Shown piece after piece: positions 25,343 through 35,053 of a DNA stretch of 64,000 bases. The stretch lies in contig OENT01000757.1 of the NCBI GenBank assembly GCA_900239685.1, forward strand, positions 1-64,000, read 5' to 3'. How positions within the stretch are numbered: position 1 is the first letter of the stretch; each line of letters starts with the position of its first letter. Source of the stretch: Rotaria macrura. Lineage: Eukaryota > Rotifera > Eurotatoria > Philodinida > Philodinidae. Both the position numbers and the translations under genes were made by a program. The notes beneath the pieces are model-generated. The model made no database searches and had not been told where the DNA came from. It worked only from the letters and a program-made list of their open reading frames with translations.

Positions 25343-25905
25343 TGAATTCTAAATTCTGAATTCATATGTACACGTACATATACTAAGGGTGTGCTTCTTT
25401 TTGTATGGGGGCCTATGGGGTCTTCCTTAATTCATATGTACATGTAACCAGGTCGAAGATTACGAACTTCGTATACGGCTGTAAACGACCGTATACACTC
25501 CCCACACGGCCGTAAACGGTCGTATTTTAGCGTTTTACATGGTCCAGTATTACGGTCGTATATCGCCGTATCTTATACGGGCAAATACGATCGTATACGG
25601 AGAAATACGGTGGAAAACAGGAACCGTTTACGGATTTTGTATACGAGGACCGTAAACGATCGTTTTACTCTCCGTATATCGTCGTATCCATCCGTATACG
25701 ACACGGAGATATACGATTGTAATACTGGACCATGTATTTTGCCGGATTTCTCCGTATACGGTCGTTTACGGCCGTGCTTGTTCGACCTGGGTATATATGA
25801 ATTCAAAATTCATCTGAATTCAGGAAGACTCCCTAGACCCCCGTCCAAAAAAAGACATACCCATAGTATTTATACATGTATATACGAATTCAGAATTCAG
25901 GTTCA
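25343..25905. mobile_element. Foldback element interrupted by a MITE
   Basis: The left arm at about 25,343-25,430 and right arm at 25,815-25,905 are inverted copies (GAATTC..TATGTAC, GGGTGTGCTTCTTTTTGTAT, GGGGTCTTCCT against their complements). The MITE at 25,447-25,791 sits between them at a TA, so the older foldback was split by the younger insertion. Confidence 0.6.
25447..25791. mobile_element. Palindromic MITE, copy A, flanked by TA
   Basis: 345 bp, bounded by inverted termini ACCAGGTCGAAG and GTTCGACCTGGG with TA on both sides (25,445-25,446 and 25,792-25,793), the target-site signature of Tc1/mariner-type elements. Internally it is nearly one long palindrome, packed with CCGTATACGG, CGTTTACGG and CATGGTCCAGTATTAC with its complement. 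No coding capacity. Confidence 0.75.
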
Positions 25906-26006
25906 ATCATAGAGGGAAAGATTCATGACGATCCTCTATATACTAATTTCTTTTTGAAATGATGGTTCATTTATGTTTTTTCGATTTCAGATTGAAATCA
26001 TATACC

Positions 26007-26351
26007 TAGAGACCTGTGGGGAGCCGCGAACTCCGACTCCGACGGAGTCGGAGTTAAAAAATTAAATTTTTCGGAATCGGAGTCAGATGTTTTGAAAAAT
26101 TTTTTCGGAGTTAAAGCAAAGTCAAGATTAAAATTATCTTTGATGAACCTTCGATATTCCATACAACAACATCTTTGTTTTTCATACTAAGAAACAAAAA
26201 AATCAAAGGGAACACTTGTTGCATATAATGAAAATAAGGTTCAGGGCTAAAAAGAGCAAATCAATCATCTTTCAACTATAACTTTCGAAAGATTGACTAA
26301 ATAAAAACATATTATGAATCAAGCAATATTTCAGTCTCATTCGAAGTAGTA
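26007..26351 (-). repeat. Hairpin-ended repeat family, copy 2 (inverted)
   Basis: Reverse-complement partner of 24,161-24,547. The hairpin end reads GAACTCCGACTCCGACGGAG and is preceded by CTAGAGACCTGTGGGGAGCC. Together the two copies bracket 1.5 kb that includes the tRNA-like sequence and the nested foldback. Confidence 0.65.
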
Positions 26352-26646
26352 TAAATGTCTTGATTATCAAATTTTTATTGCTTGGGCATAGTACATGTCA
26401 AATCTTCAGATGAGGCGGTCGCTATTGATGACATTGAAATGGTTATTTTTCTTCTATTCTCATTGAAAAGCTTTTTCAAAAAAGTCCATTTTTTTGTAGA
26501 AACAATATTTGATTGATTTTTTCGGAACCTAAATTGGTTCTTTTTTCCGACATAGTATTCTTTGAAGCTGAAAATAATCTTTCGACTATTGTATTAAACG
26601 CTGGAATCGCATATAACTGTTTGGCTAAAAATGATAACACCGGGAA

Positions 26647-26790
26647 CTAGAGACCTTTGGGGAACCCCGAACTCTGTTGGAGTTAAAAAACGAAAATTTT
26701 TAGAGTCGGAGTCAGCGAGATAAAAATTTTTCGGAATCGGAGTAGTGACTGAAAAATGTTTTGGGGTCGGAGTCGGGTTTTGGAATAAAA
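26647..26790 (-). repeat. Hairpin-ended repeat family, copy 3 (partial)
   Basis: It starts CTAGAGACCTTTGGGGAACC, then CGAACTCTGTTGGAGTT, followed by GAGTCGGAGTCAG and further GGAATCGGAG units. Only the hairpin-proximal 140 bp are present. Confidence 0.6.
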
Positions 26791-26799
26791 AAAGTGACT

Positions 26800-28852
26800 C
26801 CTCAGTTCTATACATATACCCCATTGTATGATCCCTGGGACTGAGTTTTTTTTATCCTTATCCCATCCCATCCCATGGGTCAAACTATTGCTATCTATCT
26901 CATGTGAAGGCTTTTACCTTCGCATCCCACGCGGATCCCTAGTGTGCCTGCTAATAAGAATATGAGTACTACACTTTTTGATGAACTCATCAGCACTTAT
27001 ATTTTATTACTGCTACATGTAACGGTGCTCAATTTCACACATTCGTACATTTTGAAATAGATAGATAACACGAGAAAAGCACTGAAATATTTGTATACAG
27101 TAGTATGCTAGCAGACATCAATTTCTTTTACTTGAACAGTATTCGATCTAGAAGTTTTCAATGAATAATAGCCAAACAAACGATGATCCAAATACAAAGA
27201 CTGTGAAAATCGTTATATCTAACATTTCCGAAAATAAACATACCTTTTGATTGAACAAAAAGGAGCAGTAATACTTCAATTATGATTCTACTCGTCTTCA
27301 CAGTTCGAATCATCTTATGTGTTATTTTTCTTATTCGTGCATGAAAATGAAAGTTTTATTCCCCAGCATTTGATTTTATATGTATTATACCCTTGAGTTC
27401 TTTGCATTCTCTCTATATTTTTCTCTTTTCCACTTCCTCTGTTTCTCTCTCTACTCTTGTAGGTTTCTTAAGTTTCAAAGTATTGATCAAAAATAAATAA
27501 AAGGAGTCAATTCAAAATTTTTCTAAGTGACAAGTAGCCATATAAGCATCGTTTTAGAATTCAAAACATAAAGAATAAACTCAAGCTGAGCGAGTAAAGC
27601 AAACCGTTGTAAGCAAGAGAAATACAAAGTTTACCTGTCAGTAATCAAAAACTTGACATTGTTTATCTATGACTTTTATCTTCGGTATGATGTTTATTTT
27701 CCCATGAAAAATCATACACGTCAATAGGTGTGAACGTATTTTTCAAAGTTGAACAAAGCAAAACCGGGAGCCGAATTCATATCCAACCTACATCCTCTGG
27801 AGTGAGACAGAAAAAACAACTGAATTTTTCAAGTGTCCGATTCTTCCCTTTCTCGCTGATTTTTCTCTCTGCGGGACAAAATATGTAATCAAAAAGGTCT
27901 TGCAAAATTGCATTGCTTAGACGCAAAAAGAACAAAAACAATTATATGTTGTCAATGACAAATATTTTCTGTTTCGATGAAGCGCTTCGGAGAAATCAAT
28001 TGATTTTCAGTTATGGAATGAACAAGAATTTATTGGATATTATTAGATGGAAGTAGATAACAGTAATGAAGAGTCAGGTTCTTAAGTTTTAGACAGTCGA
28101 AAAGTGAACATTCGAGAACAACATTTTTCTAGAGCGATAATGAAAGCAGAACTCCTACACGTTCTCAGTATAGTTTCTGATTCTTAATCCTCTGGGTTAG
28201 ATCACTATTAGTTGAAGAGAAAACAACTCATTCCAAGCCATTCGAAATGCTCGGCTGGAAACGAATGTGAATAAATCAAAAGGAATGTTAGTGCTTTGGG
28301 TAGGTATGGGTGTGAATGTAAAATTGCTTTTTCATTTTCTAGTCCGGGTTTCAAAAGAATATCCACACCCACACCCGTCGCTCTTAATTGGCACTGGTGC
28401 ATACCTATTTCAGAGGAAGAGAGAATGGACTGATTTCAATATCTGAAATTACACGAAAACACCGAAATCATGTAGTCAGTCTGTTCCCTCTTATTTCTAG
28501 ACTGAAAAAAAGTTAAGAATGCCTTTTTCATATTCCATGTATGTTTAACATGTGAAACGATATTCTTGGCAAGTATGCACATATGCAATTTCTTTTATAT
28601 ATTTTCTTTATTTAAAAATGATTTAGTTTTAATTGTCAAATGCTCTTATGGGTTTTTCTTCTTTTCTCCTATTTAAAAAAAATAATTTTGAATGAAACTC
28701 TGCGTCTGATGACAGAAAAGAGAATAACAGTAACTAGATAGCTAGAATTTATTTGAGTAATTCTTCTTTGAGCCTAGTATAGATGCTTCTGGAACGAGGA
28801 CCAGCAACAGCAGCGTTTTATTAAAATTGTTATATTTTCTATCCTCTGGATT
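26800..28852. other. Intergenic, no gene seen
   Basis: AT-rich sequence with a short TCCCA/CCCAT repeat near 26,860-26,880. No coding frame of quality on either strand. Confidence 0.5.
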
Positions 28853-29044
28853 TCATTTTTCAGGTACGGTGAACATCACTGGTGAATGATCTATATTGAT
28901 GTCTATTACTACAGAATTATTACTATCAAACAGCATGGTACATTTTCCCATTAATTTGACTTGCTTTATTAAATTAACTGTAGGAAAGATAAATGATTTC
29001 GCATTTTCACAGTAAGCAATGATATACTGTAGAGTGCTTGCCAT
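28853..29044 (-). CDS. Small hypothetical protein, 63 aa
   Basis: An ATG-to-stop frame with good protein-like composition: MASTLQYIIAYCENAKSF, then VKLMGKCTMLFDSNNSVVID. The alternating hydrophobic strands could suit a small OB-fold-type subunit, but this is only an impression. An AAG acceptor-like site lies just before the ATG, so it might be an exon of a larger gene; no partner exon was convincing. It stands about 470 bp upstream of the CKS pair on the opposite strand. Confidence 0.3.
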   Translation of the reverse strand: MASTLQYIIAYCENAKSFIFPTVNLIKQVKLMGKCTMLFDSNNSVVIDINIDHSPVMFTVPEK

Positions 29045-29512
29045 CTTAGTTTTACTTTCAAACAGAAAAAAAGAGAATGAAACTAGAAAAGTATATAAAA
29101 TTGCTCTTTACAGCTTTGATTCTGTGAAAACCTTACTTGTATCTTGTGAAAGTGAACATGTTCTTACTTATCTATTTTTTTTACTGGTTTTCATTCTTTG
29201 ATATACAGCTATAGTGATGTCGCATCTGTACATATTTGGTTGTTGCATATCATCCTCCGTCATCTTTTATCTTTAATTGGTGCCTCTTGTCTCTCCGTTC
29301 ATCGCATCCACACATCATGATCATGGATGTTATACAGTGTGTATTCACTTCTTCTGAATAAAGTTCGTGCATAGATATCAATACACTTCCTATATACACA
29401 TATATATGTGCATATATACATATCGAAAGAAAAGGAATGGAAAGAATGATAATGTATATACTACTTTGGTTTGTTTTCTTTTTTTTTGTAATAGATTACT
29501 AATAATAACACC

Positions 29513-29996
29513 ATGCCCCATGCCCAGTCACAGAAGCCACCTCGTTATTCATCAATTTGTATGCTTGAAACAAAATCTAACTACTTGGAAGTTTATATCA
29601 AATTTTCTAATTTTACAGATGAAGATGATACTTACCAATATAGACATGTTATTTTGGATAAGAGTATGTTAACATCGATTCCCAAAAAGCGTCTTATGAA
29701 CGAGCACGAGTGGCGTGCACTGGGAATTCAACAAGGGCCTTACTGGGAACATTATCATATTCATGATCCTGGTAAAATTTGCTCATTGTTACGCTATTAT
29801 TTTATTATATTTTCTTTTAGAGCCATTTGTACTGATGTTTCGTCGTCTATTAAAATTTCGTGTTGTACTGCATACATGTATGCAACAACAAAATGTTCAT
29901 TGTCCGACAACAAGCATACCAATTAGTGCAACGATGATTATGTCAGCAAATCATCCACTTGGTGATTCAACAAATACGAAGAATAATATGATTTAG
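29513..29996 (+). CDS. CKS: Diverged CKS (cyclin-dependent kinase regulatory subunit) paralogue
   Basis: Three exons, 29513-29558, 29619-29771 and 29821-29996, giving 124 aa. CKS proteins bind CDKs and recognise phospho-threonine on their substrates. The core is clear: YEDDTYQYRHVIL, LMNEHEWRALGIQQ, HIHDPEPFVLMFRR. Two points differ from the family. The phosphate-pocket Ser of QQSxGW is replaced (QQGPYW), although the Arg of YRHV and the Trp remain. The hinge HxPEPH is HDPEPF. A Cys/Gln/Thr-rich tail of about 45 residues follows the core. The first intron has to be removed to give RYSSIYEDD, which aligns with IYYSDKYDD. Both introns lie at the same positions as in the neighbouring copy, so the two arose by tandem duplication. 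Confidence 0.85.
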
Positions 29997-30379
29997 CGTG
30001 GTGAAAACAGTATTAGTGCATATCAATTAGATATTAATCAACATAAAATTATTCATAATCATATAAATGAAGATGATAGTAAACGAGAAGAATCATACAT
30101 TGTTAGTCATCTTCGTGATGAATAGATCAATTTTGTGTATTTAATTCTTTAGCTTATAATCTATCACTATGGTCAGATAACGTTACTTTGTCAATTAATA
30201 TCATAAGTTTATGTAAAATCGCAATCAGAGAAAATGTTTTCATTTCTTTATACATATATTTTTGAAAAAAAACCGAAGAGAATTATTTAATTTATTGTAG
30301 ATTAAGAAAAAAGATTTACTAACATTGACTGCCATTTACAAGTTCTTCTGTTTCTTTTTTTTTAATTTTCCCGTTGGGT
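29997..30379 (+). other. Spacer between CKS genes with coding-like sequence after the stop
   Basis: Directly after the TAG of the first CKS gene the same frame stays open for 42 codons (29,997-30,122) to a second TAG at 30,123. Its hydrophilic composition is protein-like (RGENSISAYQLD, NEDDSKREESY). The remaining sequence is AT-rich and holds a poly-T tract before the second gene. Confidence 0.5.
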
Positions 30380-30848
30380 ATGGCAGCTAAAGACGCAGCT
30401 CAAAAAGAAAAAGAATCTCAAAAAGAACAGATTTATTATTCAGACACGTATAAGGATGTAAGAACATTTTCGTTTTAGTTAGTCTTTGTTTACTATCCTT
30501 TCTTACGTTTAGGAATTCTACGAATATCGTCATGTTATTTTGCCTAAGGAAATTGCTAAGAAAGTGCCAAAAGGTCGACTATTAACAGAACTTGAATGGC
30601 GACATCTTGGTGTTCAACAATCACTCGGTTGGGTTCATTTTATGATCCATGAGCCGGGTTAGTGAAACGTAATGATGAATTATAGTAAAATAAAATTGTG
30701 ATTGAAATTATTTTCAGAACCTCATATTTTGATATTTCGCCGTTCACTTAAAGTTAGTCAACAAGTTCAACAGCAACGAGCTGCAGTCGCTGCAGCTGCT
30801 CAAGCTCAACAACAACAACAACAGTTCAATGCCATACATATGAAATAG
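30380..30848 (+). CDS. CKS1: CKS1-type cyclin-dependent kinase regulatory subunit
   Basis: Three exons, 30380-30457, 30513-30657 and 30718-30848, encode 117 aa. It is a conventional CKS protein with [38 protein letters not shown] and [15 protein letters not shown]. The phosphate-binding Lys/Arg/Ser/Trp/Arg set and the HEPEPH hinge are intact. An Ala/Gln-rich tail ([17 protein letters not shown]) extends it about 30 residues past the usual end, and an N-terminal [11 protein letters not shown] leader precedes the core. Introns fall at the same points as in the upstream copy. It is expected to act in the nucleus and cytoplasm with CDK1/2 and possibly in SCF-Skp2-type ubiquitination. Confidence 0.93.
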
Positions 30849-33711
30849 CATTTGCTCTCTTCTTCTGTAAAATAGATATTATCATTCTACCCGCGGTATA
30901 GTATAACTCAACACATTGTAGCATTGAGCATGTTTGTACATTTTATTTTTGTCTGTTGTCTTGAATTAATTATTCAATTACTAGAAGTATATACAGAATT
31001 ACTGAATTGTTCGATTGCCTATTTCTTCGGATCATTTTTTATGTCAATTAGTAGAAGTGTGTATTTTCATTGTCTTTTCTTGTTGTGTTTTTCGTTCATA
31101 GAAAATCTCGTGCTGTCTAATGTTTTTTTTTTTGTGCGTCGTGATTACGATATTAAAGAAAACACATAAAAACCAAGCAAATAAGTGCTGTTAAAAGTAG
31201 TGATTGTACTAGAAACAGAACAGCGAACAGCGAGAGAACTTCGTCATCAACATAAACACGCTTTGATATTTACCAGCATTGTGATAGAAGCATGATCAGA
31301 GGCAGCTATTGATGAATGTTTTCAAACAAAGACGAGATGGCATTTTATGGTTGAAAGAAGCGCAAAATCAGGTGTCTTACTGATCACAGATGACATTCTT
31401 TCGTCAAAGTTTTATCATGTGTCATGGAAAACAAGATAGGTTGCGTAGTCAATTAAGTTCAACATGTATGACTCATCAAAAGCTATTTTTTTTGACGGAA
31501 AGAAGCATCTTGCAAATAGCTACGTACCGATAAATATAATTGAATCTATGATGGATTGTCGGAGTGTCAAAATAAAATAATTATGATGGAAATGGCAGCA
31601 TTTCTAGCTACTGCTGTGGTTCTAATATTAACAATGGATGGGGGGGGGGGGCAGTAGAGGTTGATGAATTCATTACTAACAACTTTTTAAAATATTTTTT
31701 CATTATACGAATAGTTTGAAAACCGACCGGGTCTATTAAGTATCCCCAGAACAAAAAACTTTTCAATTGCTTAGAAGGTCCATGCCCTATAAATAGTTCG
31801 CATAGAAACAATTTTTATTGCGCAAATTTTGCTTTTAATTTTAGACATCAGCATGTCGGGAGATCTGAATACTATATATACTGATAATTATTGGGGGGGG
31901 GGGGTTGCTATGTGGATCAGAGCGAATGATAAACCTGTAGAATGTAGTAAAGTATCTGAATGTCTATCAGAGATCCGAAAATCGCCGAGTCGACTCGCCT
32001 ATATTTAGAATGTTATTTTTGATGAATAAATGGAAAATCTTTAAGGATATCTTTCGATTTTATGCAGCTCTTTCTAAGCGTTTCCATTTGTAGTGAAGTT
32101 TATCAAATGAGGGCAATAACTTGGTGTGCAGGGTGTCTCAACAATCAGCTTAAAAAAGAAAACAGTATACCTCTGCAGAGTGATGAACCAATTATCTGAT
32201 ATTTTTCGCGACGGTCGAGGATACTTCCAAGCTTCTATTTAAGTGGTAGCCGCTTATTAACACACTTGAAAGCCAGCATCATCTACTTGAACACGGAGTT
32301 TGACCTTTTCCAACACACTTCTATCAGTCGTCAACCACAAAAACAAAGAAATGTATCCCAAAGTTTATTCGTAAATTCTATTTTTTAGAGATTGTTATAC
32401 TGATCATTTTGGTTAAAAAATTGTTCTATTTTTATCAAGAACTAATGGTATCTGAGTCATGGTACTAGAAAATATCCTATGCTTGACTAGCACTATTTGC
32501 CGTTCTCCAGTATTTTGACTCGGGGAACGCCTTTTCTTGATGAACATGGAACATCTGTTAACTAAAATGATCAGCAAATAAGACCGCTAAAAATATGATT
32601 CTTCAGTAAGTTCTCGAATAGCGTTGCTAATTTGTTCACTGTCTAGAGGAGTACTTTATCAAACTTCAACTAAAGTCACTGGTTTTTTCAGATCTTTTCA
32701 GTGCAAACAGATTTGAGAGGATTTTACGAAGTTAGATAAAATAGAGAAAACTCAAGGATTCAAATAAAGTATTACATAATTTTGAAAATCTGAGAACAGG
32801 GGAATTCGCATCCAATTATAGAAACCCCAAATTTATAGTTTATCTTTCGCATAGAAATGTGAATTTTTATCTTTTAAATTAGTGATGATAAGTGTAATTG
32901 ATGTTATTAAACCTTTTACTGATCAATAAAAACTTTGAAGTATCTCTACCATTAGAAAAAAATTAGTTCATTTGATCATAATGCTGTGCACCGATGCAGT
33001 TTTCTTTTTGCTAGATGACCTTTAGCACACTCTGGATACACGTATATTTAATTATTCAGTCTAGTCCAACTATTGCAGAGACGCAGTTCTCAGAGTATTG
33101 TTTATACGCTCAGTTCAAAAATGAACGATCTTTATTTATTTGCATATCATTAATATGTTTATTCTTTTAACTTATTTAAATGTATGAAATGTTCTTTATT
33201 TGATTGTATAAAATAAAAAGATAGTGATTGTTATGGGTGGTTGAAAATCTACTTAAAAATAACTATTGTATTATAAACTCTAGGCGAGGTGAGGCGAGGC
33301 GAGGCGGTGACAAGTCACTTTTTTGATTGACTCGTGGATCTCTGATGTCTATGTGATCAGGAATTGGTTCTATGTATTACAAATCCATGTCAAGTGAATT
33401 TCAATTAGTAGTACACTTGGTTTTTGTTTGATGAATACACTTTGACAAATGAGCAACATGCCCAGCATGCCTTAATGCAAAATGTGTTGGAAACTATTAT
33501 ATATTTTGCTACACTGAACGGTTTGCAGTCGATGGTCAACAAGTACTATGTGAAACCATGACTTAACAGTTTTTATCGATGTTTTTATTACAATGACTTT
33601 TTTCAATCGAGTTTCATGATAAGAACGAAAAATAAACTCGTGCTCACATTATCGAAATAGAAAGCTGAAGAAAGATATAAGTATTATATACTGTGTCGTC
33701 CGCAAATAAAC
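30849..33711. other. Intergenic with simple G-rich tracts and a possible coding relic
   Basis: Mostly AT-rich. It holds two 12-nt G runs (31,640-31,651 and 31,893-31,904), a tandem GCGAG/GAGGC tract at 33,282-33,307 and the relic described separately. An 81-codon frame at 30,924-31,169 is hydrophobic and Phe/Cys-rich and is probably untranslated sequence. Confidence 0.45.
31200..31439 (+). pseudogene. Possible gene relic, unidentified
   Basis: One frame reads about 79 codons of good protein-like composition (VIVLETEQRTARELRHQHKH, then KTRWHFMVERSAKSGVLLIT) with an interruption inside. No start or splice context is evident. The parent gene is not recognised. Confidence 0.3.
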
Positions 33712-34989
33712 ATGCTACGTTTTATAGCTATTATCACGATTCTAGTACCTTTAATTGCAATTTTATTCGGAATCATAGAGAATACTCAATATGTAAGTTT
33801 ACCTAAACCGAAACATTTGGGTCCCATAAAAAATCGTTCTCCATTGAAAACAAATGAATACGGTCGTTATACAAAACCACTTTCAATCATCGATTATTCA
33901 TGGGTTTCTTCATCAAAATTATTTGATTTTATTGCACTCAAACATTGGAATTTCAAATCTATTTCAACTTCCCGTTATTTTATTGCAGTGGCAGTTGCAA
34001 ATTTTAACTATATAGCTAATGCATTTGTCTACGTGATTGATCGGGAGAATGAAAAAAAGCAAATCTATCAATATGCAAGTAAATCGATTCTAGCACAAGC
34101 AATTAAAGAACAAGCTAAGTCATCTATAGATGGATGCACTCATTTTCATCGGTCATCATCTGAATATATTCGACTTTGTTACAATACGGAAGAAAAAACG
34201 TATAAAATAGATGCAAACGTACCTATGAATGATGGTCATCAAATATCGTTGGATTTCAAAATAGAATATTCAAATGAAAAGGATCAATCTATGGTTTTAA
34301 TCTATCCAGTTAGAGAAAGTCAACCAACTTATACACATAAAATAGCAGGTCTACCTGCTCGAGGAAAAATAAAAATAGATAATAATGACGACGAAGAATT
34401 TCGTGATAGTTTCGCTAGTGTTGATTGGACATATGGGTATGCAGAAAGAATTTGCCGTTGGAAATGGTGATTAGTCAAATTAAAATGAATATTTTAATTT
34501 TGATTGAAATATTTTAGGGTTTCTCTATCAGTAGTGGGTACCGATTCGTCCAACAATGACTCTGTTATCATTGGAATAAATCTTTCGGATATCGTCTACA
34601 ATGATCAGAATGGGATTTCAATGGAAAACGCTATTTGGTAAGTGAAATCAATGATACCAATCTTATCAACATCATAAATGTCATTATATAGGATCGGTGA
34701 ACAAATCTATTCAGTGAATCAAGTTGTCTACCAATTACCCGAAGAAGGACATCAAGACAGTCAATCATGGAAAATCTATTCTACAGAAGAAAATAGTTCT
34801 CAAAATCCTAAAATTCATCTAAGTTTTGAACCTTGGGGTAGTGTAGAAGAACATATCAATATGCTCCTTCTAGGTGTAGATTTTATTCAAGCTTTTGGAA
34901 TTTATAATGGAACTATTGATTTACTCGATCGGACATATAAGATTGAAAATGCTTTTGGAGTGGCAGAAAATCATTATTCTAAATGGTGA
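33712..34989 (+). CDS. DUF2804 family protein with N-terminal membrane anchor
   Basis: Three exons, 33712-34466, 34518-34637 and 34692-34989, make 390 aa; both introns are just over 50 bp and the frame joins exactly. Residues 1-25 (MLRFIAIITILVPLIAILFG) form a signal anchor or signal peptide. Family marks in order: HLGPIKN, KHWNFKSIST, YIANAFVYVID, GLPARGKIKID, DWTYGYAERICRWKW, NGISMENAIWIGE, and the closing AFGVAENHYSKW. DUF2804 proteins occur in bacteria and many eukaryotes, and their biochemical function is unknown, so none is assigned. No operon-like relation to neighbours. Confidence 0.85.
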
Positions 34990-35047
34990 TTGACTATTGC
35001 TTGTTCATTATCTCGATTTAATTTTTCAAGACAGAATTTTTCTACTA

Positions 35048-35053
35048 AATAAA
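35048..35053 (+). promoter_or_regulatory. Poly(A) signal of the DUF2804 gene
   Basis: AATAAA 59 nt after the stop codon. Confidence 0.55.
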
